From Diprion similis (taxonomy: Eukaryota > Arthropoda > Insecta > Hymenoptera > Diprionidae), in the NCBI RefSeq assembly GCF_021155765.1, contig NC_060115.1, positions 620,001 through 684,000 on the forward strand: DNA of 64,000 nt, read 5' to 3'. The notes below the pieces were generated by a model, which saw only the letters and a program-made list of their open reading frames with translations, had not been told where the DNA came from and did no database searches. A program made the position numbers and the translations under genes. Positions 38,495-52,869 of the stretch are shown in pieces (the stretch's first letter is position 1; each line of letters opens with the position of its first letter).

Positions 38495-39442
38495 TGTCCA
38501 CGCGTCCACTTCACAATTATTAAAATCGCGTGTTACACAACGTGAACTCCCATAATTCTAATCCAAGGATGACAGGTACTTTATGGGTTAGATGTTGATT
38601 GACTAACAGAATATTATTTACGGATACATATTATGAATTAATCAGCTTGCTTGTAAGGCTACAGAGTTAGTTTACAAATTGGTTTCGAGGTAGGTTGTTC
38701 AATTGGTTGATGACTAGTTCAGCTAACGAGAATATAAGTTTATTCTCGACTTAACCATAAAATTAATAAAAAAATAGCATATTTTTCCCGCTTAAATATT
38801 TTTCCTCATTTGCGCTAAATCCCGCTAAATGCGGGAAAAATAAGATTAGCGGGAAAGATGTGAAGTGTAAATAATTACATGATAGAATATGATGACGATG
38901 ACGATGACGATAATGATAATGATGATGAAAAAAGAATATTCTTAAGTAGGGGAGTTCGGCCCCCCAATCCCCCGGTAGAGGCTTCTCCCCTTACACCCCC
39001 ACCAGGGCCTACGGCCCTGGACCCGCTTCAAAAATAAACTCGAATGTAACTTTTAGAAAAGAAGGATGGAGGACGTGAAAAGAGATGTGGAAGGAATTCT
39101 TGAACAAAAAAAAAGTAAAAAAAAAAAAAAATTGCACTACATACAGGGGGTCTCTGAGGCCCCATATTGGAGTCAACTGGACCACGATATGTTTTTCATC
39201 AAATTGCAGAAATAACCCTGATTTAAGCGCATTGAAAGTCCCAAGAAGGGACTCGAAAGTCGCCAAAAAATTGGAAAGCTCCGAGTGAGTTTATTATCTT
39301 GCCAGATGTGTGCTGGTTGCCACTGACGGACAGCGCGATAAGGACGACCTGGCTAGGGTCGTATACCGAGTCCGTCGTGTCCGTATTTATAATCTTATGA
39401 ATTCACGTATTTTAACATGAATGTATACGTTGCAACAGTTGT
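38495..39442. mobile_element. Inserted segment between blocks A and B, unclassified
   Basis: At the paralogous place (about 45200) block A joins block B directly. Here about 950 bp separate them, so this is an insertion here or a deletion there. It holds a GAT/GAC-rich trinucleotide tract (about 38889-38929), self-complementary stretches (CCCGCTAAATGCGGG near 38821, CCAGGGCCTACGGCCCTGG near 39003) and poly-A runs near 39107-39131. No transposase-like frame or clear terminal repeat was found, so the element class is open. Confidence 0.5.
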
Positions 39443-39900
39443 GGTGACATGGAAGTTCATTTACTCTGCAATGGTTGCATTATCAAAGCCTTGAAATATT
39501 GATGATATTAAATTTATGCTTGGACTTCATGTGTGTAATCTATTTGATTCTTAGTATTAGGAGGGAAAATCTATTTCGGTCAAGATTACCGTACCTTGTG
39601 ATTAACTAACGATTATGAAACAAATGAATGACCCTAGAAATTGATTCATACCCTGCAAGACTCATTTCGCGTTTTGAACATCTTTTTGACCTTCGGTTAC
39701 AGAGTCAACTGTCTTAGTGAAAAATAATTATCCACATATCACGTATTCGTATAAATATTCGACATTAACAAATTATTTTGACTTCAAGTAGTAAGTCAAC
39801 GTTTCAAAGACATCGATTACTTCAGCAGTCAGTAATAAATAAACTTTTTTTCCAAAACTATTGAGCACTCTTTCAGTCGAGTTGTTTATCTAACAAATTT
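39443..39900. repeat. Duplicated intergenic block B, copy 1 (3' flank of GH1-3)
   Basis: Shares TTTACTCTGCAATGGTTGC and the following 400 bp with copies at about 44671-44965 and at 45204-45258 plus 45910-46313. It runs straight into the last exon of GH1-3, as the third copy does for GH1-4. Confidence 0.8.
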
Positions 39901-43606
<3,706 letters not shown>

Positions 43607-43698
43607 TACAAAAATTTGATATTGCATTAATAGGACTTGAGATGATTATTCGTTAGCAAATAGCTCGCTTTTTCAATTCGAAGTCTTTTCATCAACAC

Positions 43699-43705
43699 TT
43701 TTATA
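43699..43705 (-). promoter_or_regulatory. Candidate TATA box of GH1-3
   Basis: TATAAAA on the minus strand, 93 nt before the start codon. The otherwise similar upstream region of GH1-5 has AATTGCC in the corresponding place, so the two promoters may differ. Confidence 0.4.
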
Positions 43706-44541
43706 TTCCCCTACCCGATTTCCCAATCTAATCAGAACGAAAATGTACGTTCTAATTCGACAACTTAAGTGGCAACTGATTGCTGTCGCATGTATAGCTA
43801 TACTTTGCCAAAAACTACTTGATATTTCGCTTGTTATCTGGGAAGGGATACTAAATGTGATAAGTGAAACCAGTTTTTGTATCAATGGCAAGTTTTCAAG
43901 TATTGTGCGGTAGATAAATCTGTCAAATGTTATCGTCAGACGGCCAAGGGTGATGATTTAGAAGAAGGTCTGGCAAAACATTGTCCTCGGAATAATTGTT
44001 CCGTACTACAGCTTGATAAAGTTCATTTATGCAGATGCATAAATCTTGAACGTGGTGAAGCTAATTTGTAAACCCTCTGTGAATAAGAATGGAGTGGAAG
44101 TCTTCTGAGTGGTTGCTTTATTTAAAACTGTTTATTTAACTTTACAACCTCATTTCATTGCTGGCATTGTATGTACAAATTAATCACCAATTCGAAACGT
44201 AAGGATTATGGTAGTGCAGCAAAGACTCATACAGAAGATATCTCAGGTCGTTTTCTCCGATTTGATTTCGTTTGTGATATTTTATATTAAACTAAACACT
44301 AAGCGTCACATTTTATTTTTTTTATTTCTGCCATCAAACACTTTGAGCGGGTTGAACCACCCTCCAAAGTGAGGCATATCAAGGGGTGATTTCGCCCCTA
44401 CATAAATAATCTTTGATAAATTTGTTAAAGTAACCTTTGATATCGTCATTTTAAAATTTCATTTGTCTCCATTCGTCAGTGCAGTCAACTAATCCATGAT
44501 ATTTTACATATCGAGCGTATGTTCTATGGGCTAGCTCGACG

Positions 44542-44635
44542 GTGGTGTAATGATTCAGTCCAAAGTAGTCGGCAGTTCCTCTGCGTGAAAAAGAACAAGA
44601 CATTGAAGTAAATACGCCTAGGAATGAGACGGACT
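44542..44635 (-). pseudogene. GH1 exon fragment (relic of a GH1-2-like gene)
   Basis: Closely matches 36541-36635: the end of intron 5 and the start of exon 6 of GH1-2, including the splice region TCTGCG and the coding sequence for R-G-T-A-D-Y-F-G-L-N-H-Y-T-T. Homology ends abruptly on both sides and no other exon of that gene is nearby. It is therefore a relic of a deleted or transposed GH1-2 paralogue. Confidence 0.8.
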
Positions 44636-44670
44636 TTTCATCTGCCCAGGAAATTGAAGATTAGGTATTG

Positions 44671-44965
44671 TTGTGATATACAAGTTCATTCACTCTGCAA
44701 TGGTTGCATTATCAAAGCATCGGCATATCGATAATATTAAATTTATGTTTTGACTTTCCGCCTGTAATCTATTTATTTCGTAGTATCGGGAGGTAAAATT
44801 CACTTCGTTCGAGAATTCCATACGTCGTAATCAACTAATGACGATAATACAAATGAATGACCGTAGATTCGTACTTCATTCGTACCTTGCAAGACTAATT
44901 TCGCTTTTTGAATATCTTTATGATCTTTGTTAAAAAAAAGTCTGCTGTCTGGGTGAAAAATATTT
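44671..44965. repeat. Duplicated intergenic block B, copy 2
   Basis: Second, partial copy of block B. It is not attached to a GH1 terminal exon, as expected if the gene it once flanked was lost. Confidence 0.7.
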
Positions 44966-44979
44966 ACGTATACAAAATA

Positions 44980-45200
44980 CGCTGCGTCCGTCGCATTTGT
45001 GTTCCGCAATAAATGAATAGACCTGTATATTAAGTGCATTTTGTTGATTTGAGAATCGAAACTCGAGATAATGCAATATTCATACACTCGTTATTTATAT
45101 ATTTATATTGGTATCAATATGATAACGATATCAAGCTAAAAACGCTAATGGGATAAATGATATATTTTGTTTATTGGTTCAGGAAGCTTAATATTAAGTA
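44980..45200. repeat. Duplicated intergenic block A, copy 2
   Basis: Copy of 38275-38494 with scattered differences. It joins block B copy 3 directly at about 45200. Confidence 0.75.
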
Positions 45201-45258
45201 TTGGTGTGACATCGAAGTCCATTTACTCTGCAATGGTTGCGTTATCAAATCCTCGGTA

Positions 45259-45909
45259 ATTTTTTTTTTTATGAATTATACCTCGAAGGTTAATCATTCG
45301 AGTCTTTCAGTCACTTCGCGGGAAATTTAGTGAAATATAACTTGCTCGGGCGTAAAACATCTCACGGAGCAGAGGGAAAAGCCCGAGCAAGCCAGATAGT
45401 GAAAGCAAATTCATCGAACAGAAAGCGCATCGCATATAAATACATCAAGGTAAGGACAACCCGCGATCAATCTTGATTTCTAGATCAATTCTCGCCACCT
45501 AAGAGAACTCTCTTACTTTAGTCCACTTTTAGATCACCTCCGACGAGCAGATCATGTGATTCGTCCAGGTGATGCCCCCTGACTAGCTTGATGAGCTAGT
45601 CGAACAATTGGTTAGTGGCTCTAAGAGTCGAAACCTTGTGCTAACGCAGCCTGATACATGGAATACCAAAACCGAGAGTGGACACAATATAGGGAGACCT
45701 GATCGAGTGAACGGCGAGTTATGAATGGAAAGACGCGCCAAGACGCGCTCGTCCGCACTCGCTCACTGCCGAAACTCATCTGCCGAAATTCGCGCGCTCG
45801 CGGTTATCGGATTGCGAAGCGGCACCCGCCCGCCCCCTGGTTTTTAGTGCTGGAACTAGATTCTAACTAAGCACTGCGTCTATAACCACGTAGATCGCCA
45901 AAGGCGCGA
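45259..45909. mobile_element. Insertion splitting block B copy 3, unclassified
   Basis: Block B copy 3 is collinear with copy 1 except that about 650 bp intervene after ATCCTCGG. The insert is GC-richer at its right end. It has a perfect 11 bp inverted repeat (CTTGCTCGGGC at about 45342 against GCCCGAGCAAG at about 45384) and a TATAAATA word near 45437. No coding frame seen. A solo LTR or other non-autonomous element is possible. Confidence 0.5.
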
Positions 45910-46313
45910 ACAGTGTTCATAATATTGAATTCATGCTTGGACTTTACGTGTGTAATATATTTAATTCTGAGTATTGGAAAGGAAAATTTATTTTGTTCGA
46001 GATTGGTGTATGACGTAATTAACTAATGAAGATCATACGGATGAATGACCCTGGAAATTTATTCATACCCTGCAAGACTCATTTAGATTTATGAATATTT
46101 TTTTGACTTTCGGTAGCTGAGTCTGTTGTCTTATTGTTAATGAAAAAATGTTATCTACGTTATCTAACATTGAATCTTAACAGATTGTTTGCACTTTAAT
46201 TTGATCATTGAATGTTTGAAAGGCATCGATTACCACAGCAGTCAGTAATAAATAAACTTCTTTTTCAAAACTATTAAGCATTCTTTCAGTCGAGCTGTTT
46301 ATTTACTGAATTT

Positions 46314-48317
46314 CTAACGTCGAGTACTGTTGCTGGGAACATCTTGAAGTGTACGTGTACTAATGACTTCTTGCCACCATGATGTAGAGAGTTTAGCTGA
46401 TCTTGTTCTGTCCGAACTGTTGAAATCAACACTTATGATGCCGAATAATTCTCTGTAAATAAATACAATCAAGGATTTGACAGTATTAGAACATCATTCA
46501 GAAAAATTATTTGATACAAGAAAATATACCCACGTGTAGCCAGCATTCCACTCAAAATTGTCCAGAAGTGACCAAATGGTGTACGCTACAACATTGCAGC
46601 CGTCATCGTTGATGGCTGCGAGCATCTCGCTGACGTATCCGTAATAATAACTGATTCGTTCATAGTCTTCCAATTCGCCAGTGTCAGAATATCCATTTTC
46701 GAAAACATACAACGGTGGGTTATTGTACTGGTCTCGAATCATACGCAAAAGATTACCGAATCCTTCTGGCAATACCTGTGAACCAATTAAATTACTTCAG
46801 CGAAACAAAATTGAAGCAGTTGTGAATTCGTAATATTGATAGTTCTGGTAATACTTACGTATAACCATGAAGAACTGCCAGTTGACCAACTGGAATTGGT
46901 AGATTTGATTATTCCACTGTCCCTAGTATATATGCCAAGCTCTTCGGCTGTGTCAAATATAGGCATACTTGACGTGTAGTGATTAAGACCGAAAAAGTCT
47001 GTTGTTCCACTGTAAAATAATTGCTATAAAAAGTCACGATTCAACTACGTTTATTATGAATAAATTTCGACCGGATACGAACTTTATGTACTCTATCCAC
47101 TCCTGTGAAAATTCGGGTAGACGTGAAAATGGGTAATTTTCTAGCGCACTGATGTTGGCCACTCTCGTTTTTACGATTTCTGGATAGTCTCCAACATAAA
47201 TGGGATGCATAATCCAGCCGCAATCGAACTGAAAGTGTTGTTCGATGGATTCTTCGGTTACGTTGTCCCCTGGCACCCAACCGGTACAGGGCGTCAGTAT
47301 TCCTATTTGGCCTTGTTGCGTCGCCCGGAATTCATCGTCGTACATATGATACGCTGTCGCATGGGCTTTCAGAGAATTGTGAACGCACAGGTAGTGGCCC
47401 ATATTTTCTAATGTTTTTCCTGAATTGGAATTCAATGCAATTAGTTCTTCGTCAAGATTTGAACTCCCTTTTAATAACGGATGGTCATCGTACCTGGAGC
47501 TTTCTTAGTAGTCGAGTTGTATCCCTGTTCGCAATATATTTTCGGCTCGTTGATTGTGATGAAGGTTTTCACCATGGGTCCCAATTCCTCGAAAATAACT
47601 CTGGCGTAATCAGCGTACCACTCGACCATCAATTCGTTTGTCCATCCACCCAAATCTTCGAGAATCTGTGGGTGGTCCCAGTGATATATGGTCACGACGG
47701 GCTCAATACCGTTATCAATCAGAGCTTGGGTTAAATTTTTGTAATATTGAAGCCCATCCTCGCTGACTTCGTTGGCAAAACCATTTGGAAGTACGCGTGA
47801 CCAGCTGACCGAAAAGCGGTAGAAATCCAGCTGAAAAGTTTAAGTGTCTAATCAATTTTGTTTCACAGATTATTTCAAGTATTTTCACACTCACCCCTAA
47901 ATTTTTGACCCATTGCACGTCTTCTTCATATTTATGATAAGAGTCACAGGCGACATCTCCCGTACTTCCATCTGCTATGATTTCTGGTTTGTTGTGTGTG
48001 AACCAATCCCAAACGTTTTCCCCTTTATCTGGAATACATTGATGAAACATTCTAGTTTCTGATGAACAAGAACCTGACAATGCCGTAAGTACAGAAGTTG
48101 AATACTCACCGCTGACGTTCCAGGCCCCTTCTATTTGGTAAGACGAAGATGCAGCACCAATCAAAAAATTTTCAGGAAAACTCAGATTTGCACCCCAACA
48201 CTGGAATACTCTGTGGAAATTCCAAAATTAGAATAATGTGCTGCGACCAAAAAATATTGGGAAAACTTACTCCCCGAATATTAAACAATAAGTAACAAAT
48301 GTCCATAATTCGTTCAT
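46314..48317 (-). CDS. GH1-4: secreted family 1 beta-glucosidase/myrosinase-like, 495 aa
   Basis: Eight exons: 48271-48317, 48110-48210, 47895-48028, 47494-47830, 47083-47419, 46859-47009, 46534-46775 and 46314-46452 (1488 nt with stop). Exon sizes are identical to GH1-3. Signal-peptide exon M-N-E-L-W-T-F-V-T-Y-C-L-I-F. GH1 motifs: F-P-E-N-F-L-I-G, Y-Q-I-E-G-A-W, D-K-G-E-N-V-W-D, Y-H-W-D-H-P, acid/base Glu189 in T-I-N-E-P, F-G-L-N-H-Y-T, nucleophile Glu395 in V-F-E-N-G-Y, W-S-L-L-D-N-F-E-W. Its exons 1-3 differ clearly from GH1-3, whereas exons 5-8 and their introns are almost the same. All introns are short. An AATAAA-type signal on the minus strand lies only about 11 nt past the stop (46298-46303). 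No defect seen. Confidence 0.93.
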
Positions 48318-49134
48318 GAGTAGGCTGCAGTATTCCATTCACAGCATTCAACATACCACACGTGAACATTTATATTCATATGAAGTCTATTTAACTGGAT
48401 CGATTGTGAAATTATAAATACAGCATGTATTGTATATAAGCCGAATCTTGAGATTATCGACTCCTTTACAACCGTTGAATTCTGTACATATCATATTTCA
48501 TAGAATAATACATATAATACCATCAGTCACTGCATTTTATTCAAATCGTAAATTTATGAGATCTTTTATGATATCTAACACTCGCCAGTACCAACGATCT
48601 GGTGTCACGGACTTTTATTGGTAAGATAGTGTAATACCAAAGCATTTATGACTTCTAGAATTTGTTGGCTCATTATTAAAATTATCTCTGTAACCTTACG
48701 TTCGAATTCAGTACTCTAATTACGATGTTATCACAGTGTACTGAAAATGAGTGAGATTATTATTGAGAAAAATATTCATTCATCCGCAATAGGGTATTAA
48801 AGAAATATTATCTGGATCTATGGATTAATCTCTCAAGATTTTATTGAATACTTTTGTTGCGTCTTCCTACTAGTAAATATTCGTCAAGACTGACGAACTG
48901 AGGCGCTGAACAAGAATCGGTTATTCATTCGTACCGATCATTCTATACAGTTATATAATAGTAATCTCTACTGTATACGAAGACTATATGCTGAACCTAA
49001 ACTGTTTATGTTCATATTATGCTCATCATCATGTATACATATGAAACCAACAGGTATAACAGAAAAATAAATTTGGTATAAAAATCGGTGTAACTATTCT
49101 GTTGGTTGAGATGCACCGGTGCTCACGAGGTAGG
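48318..49134. other. Spacer between GH1-4 and GH1-5
   Basis: AT-rich; apart from the candidate TATA box near 48370 I see nothing in it. Confidence 0.5.
48368..48374 (-). promoter_or_regulatory. Candidate TATA box of GH1-4
   Basis: TATAAAT on the minus strand about 51 nt before the start codon. The start codon itself was chosen because it opens the signal-peptide exon. Confidence 0.35.
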
Positions 49135-51567
49135 CTAACGGGTGCTGTTGGCAGTTGGAACACTTTGAAGTGTCCGGGTGCTGATGACCTCTTGCCACCA
49201 TGTCGTGGAAAGCTTTGCTGATCGAGTTCTATTCGAACTGTCGAAGTCCACTCCAACGATACCAAATAATTGCCTGTAAATCAACATCAATGTAAAGATT
49301 TTTTCCAGTTATACCGTGCTTAAGAATTATCTTGAAAAACGACGGACGTGTAACCAGCTGTCCATTCGAACTCGTCCAGAAATGACCAAGCTGTGTATTT
49401 CACAACGTTGCAGCCATCATCAACGGCTGAGAGTAACTCGGTAAGATATTCGTAGTAATAGCTGATCCGGCTATAATCGTCCGATTCCCCAGTGTCAGGA
49501 TATCCGTTTTCCAGGACCCATACTGGCGGATTATTGTATGTGTCTCGAATCTTGCGTAGTAGGTTACCGAATCCGGCTGGTACAACCTAAAAACGGATTT
49601 GATCAGTACGGTTTTATGATCGGAAGTGTGTATCATAGGACTGTTCGAAAGATAATTACGTATAACCACGCAGCACTGCCAAGGGACCAACTTTCATTAG
49701 CAGACGCAATTACACCACTATCTATCGTGTATATACCAAGATCCTCGTCTGAATCAAATACTGGCAAGCAAGACGTGTAGTGATTCAGGCCAAAGAAATC
49801 TGCGGTTCCACTGTTAAATTAAAACGTTTGTGAAACAATCTACCTGAACACCTAATCACATGAATTTTAGAAGTATTTGATCAAATACTCACTTAATGTA
49901 CTTAATCCAATCATCGGAAAATTCTGGCAAACGTGAAAATGGATAACCTTGGAGAGCACTTATGTTGGCTATTCTAGTCTTCATTATTTCTGGGTAATCC
50001 CCAACAAATATTGGGTTCATTACCCAACCACAATTGAATTGAAAATATCTATCAATAGATTCGTCGGTCACGTTGCCCCCTGGGATCCAACCGTTACATT
50101 GTGGCACGATGCCTATTTGACCATTCTGAGTCGATCTGAACTCATCGTCGTACATGTGATACACTGTCGCGTGAGCTTTCAAAGAGTTGTGCATGCATAT
50201 ATAGTGCCCCATGTTTTCCAATTCTTTACCTGTTTGAAAATGTTACTGCAGAGAGCCTTCCATCATCCAATATGTTATGCTAAGCTAGTGGTGATGAGCG
50301 CTTTACCTGGAGCAAAATAAATGCCGTTGTATCCAACGGAGCAGTAGGATTCTGGTTCGTTAATTGTGACGAAGGTTTTAACCAGAGGTCCCAATTCCTT
50401 GAAAATGATTCTGGCGTAGTCAGCGTACCACGTCACCATCAACTCGTTGGTCCATCCTCCTAAATCTTCAAGAATCTTTGGATGTTCCCAGTGATATATT
50501 GTTACGACGGGCTCAATACCGTTATCAATTAGAGCTTGGATTAAATTTTTGTAATATTGAAGCCCATCCTCGCTGACTTCGTTTGCAAAACCGTTTGGAA
50601 GTATGCGTGCCCAGCTTACCGAAAACCGGTAAAAATCCACCTGAAAGATTGATTGTTTAGAATATTTAATATCAATTTTACGTAGGGACAATCATCTCCT
50701 GACATCGTCTGCATCACAATTTTGATAGGTACCTTCCGAGCGGCTAGAAAAGTACCTGATTGGTGGCTTTTTGCCTTGTTGAAGTGCTAAGGTACACCTG
50801 TAGGCTGGGTTCAGATTCCTAAGACTGCTGAACAATAGCACAGCGCAAGACTCGTGGCCAGGATTGGAGTTCGGATTACGTTTTCCAATACGAAGTTTAT
50901 TCCAATTATTTTTCCAATATGAAGATAGGTACATATCTCCAAAGTATATGTAACCATCTCCAAATGCAAAGATGATACAACGTTGAATGTGATTTAACAG
51001 AACTTTTGTAATCTAAGGCCAATGAAATGATTTAAATAATATTTGACCAGCAGATGGTAAATGAACTAACGGACTGGGCGACTGAGATGGAGACTCGATC
51101 GTAACAACAACATCGGCAGTCAAAATCATTCAACTTACTCCCAGGTCTTTCAACCATTGTACATCTTCTTCATATTTATGGTAGGAGTCACAGGCTATAT
51201 CCCCATTACTTCCGCCTGCGATGCGATCCGGATAATTGTGTGTGTACCAATCCCAAACGCTTTCTGCTTTATCTACATTTATGGCATAAAAAACATTGTG
51301 CGTGAAAAACCAGTTTGGATTTACTGAAAACAAATACAAATACTGAATACTCACCACTTACGTTCCAGGCTCCTTCGATTTGGTAGGACGAGGTGGCAAC
51401 GCCGAATGTGAAATTCTCAGGAAAACTGAGACTAGCGGCTTGACATTCTTTTAACCTGGGAAAACTACCAGATTAGAATACTCCACTTTAATTGGGAAAT
51501 GAAGCAGCAATTGCACTTACCCTGCAAAGATTACACAGAAAATTACAATCTTCCACTTATGTGTCAT
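49135..51567 (-). CDS. GH1-5: secreted family 1 beta-glucosidase/myrosinase-like, 493 aa
   Basis: Eight exons: 51521-51567, 51355-51455, 51139-51272, 50307-50640, 49893-50229, 49660-49810, 49348-49586 and 49135-49273 (1482 nt with stop). Signal peptide is the same as in GH1-3 (M-T-H-K-W-K-I-V-I-F-C-V-I-F-A). Acid/base Glu189 in T-I-N-E-P, nucleophile Glu394 in V-L-E-N-G-Y. Two departures from paralogues: the block before the active site reads Y-H-W-E-H-P, and the C-terminal aglycone/glycone wall reads W-S-F-L-D-E-F-E-W instead of W-S-L-L-D-N-F-E-W. Exon 7 is one codon shorter (S-A-V-D-D-G for S-A-I-N-D-D-G). These may shift specificity (inference). Upstream DNA and intron 3 are homologous to GH1-3. 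A transposon sits about 0.8 kb upstream. Confidence 0.92.
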
Positions 51568-52336
51568 TATTGAAATGTAATATTCGATTGATAAAACTTG
51601 AGGTGATTATTCGTTAGCAAGTGGCTCGTTTCCTGAAATTCTGAATGGTTTCATCAAGACCTGGCAATTCCCCTACTCGATTTCTCCATCTTATCAGTAT
51701 ATAAAGGCACGTTCTGATTTGTTAACTTATGGACAACTAATTGGTGTCGTATATATCTCTATATTTTGTCAGGAATCAATTGGTATCACTTTTGTTATCC
51801 GGGAATCGAAACTGAATGTGATAGCTAAATCTTGTGTTTGCACAAATGACAAGTGTAAAAATATTGTGCGGTAGATAGATCCGTCAGATGTTATCGTTGG
51901 ACGGCCGAGAGTGACGATTTGTATTCCTCAAAAAAAATAGTATAATCCTTAAGACTCCTGCATCAGCGAAAATAACTGGAGTTTATTTTGAAAGTAAATA
52001 CCGCAACTAGATAATGGAATAAGGAAGGAAATTATTAATCTGCCTAAAAACGGACTTCAAATTAGCTTAAGAAATAAAATCATAAATACTGTCCCTACGT
52101 AACCGAACGAGGAAGAAGACGGTCTGGCAAATATTGTGCTTGGTATGATTGTCTCGTGCTACAGCTTGATAAAGTTCATTTCTGCAGATGCATGAATCTT
52201 GAACATTGTGAAACTAGTTCGTAACTCTGTGTGAATAAGAATAGAGCGAAAGTCTTCTGAGTGATTGCTTTATTTGAAATCATTAATTCAACTTCAAAAC
52301 CTCATTTCTTCACTGACATTGTGTCTATAAATCAAT
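51568..52336. other. Upstream region of GH1-5
   Basis: Aligns with the upstream region of GH1-3 (43607 to about 44160). For example, both contain CTACAGCTTGATAAAGTTCA and AGTCTTCTGAGTG. About 190 bp near 51920-52110 are absent from the GH1-3 copy. The alignment resumes on the far side of the transposon at 54661. Confidence 0.6.
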
Positions 52337-52869
52337 CATATGAGCGGATCCACGTCACTTCACTAAAAAAAAAACCGTCAAGTCACGGATCTTTGCGCCA
52401 TTTGAAATATCCGTAGTACTATGTAAAAAAAAAAAAAAATTTCAAGGATTTTGAATTTTTTTCAAAAATGGCCGAGTTCGAGCTATGTAAAGTTTTGTAT
52501 ACCACTGTTGCACTGCTATGTTTGAAAATTCATATCTCCGAAAGTATACATCGGAGCGGACTGATCCTACAATCGTTCTGTTCGTAAAAGAATGCGCTTC
52601 GATAAAAAAAAAATTATTTGAAAAAAAAACATTTCTTTCAATATTTTTTTACCGTTTTTTTTTTGATTTTGCTGCCATTTCCGCGGGACTAACAACAATT
52701 CATGGAGATAATTTTTTTCGGATACCTGTATCCTTCTTCTTTAATCCTAAAAAAAAAAATTGATGAAGAAGTTGCCAGGGCTGGAGAAAAAAAATGAAAC
52801 GTCTCGTCGCGCGTCACCGCGCGCGCCGGTCCACGTCAGCGCTACTCCCGCGAACTCGGTGTGTTGTGT

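Larger units (their letters stand above)
37952..39900. other. Spacer between GH1-2 and GH1-3
   Basis: Contains block A (about 38275-38494), an approximately 950 bp segment absent from the paralogous junction (38495-39442), and block B (39443-39900) running into the GH1-3 terminal exon. No gene recognised. Confidence 0.6.
43607..46313. other. Spacer between GH1-3 and GH1-4
   Basis: Contains, left to right: the GH1-3 upstream region shared with GH1-5 (43607 to about 44420), a GH1 exon fragment (44542-44635), block B (about 44671-44965), block A (about 44980-45200), and a second block B interrupted by about 650 bp of other DNA (45259-45909). No intact gene. Confidence 0.65.

Noticed and set aside
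51694-51706. TATATAAAG as the TATA box of GH1-5
   Set aside because: It reads as a canonical box on the plus strand, opposite to the gene, and is about 130 nt from the start codon; too ambiguous to list.
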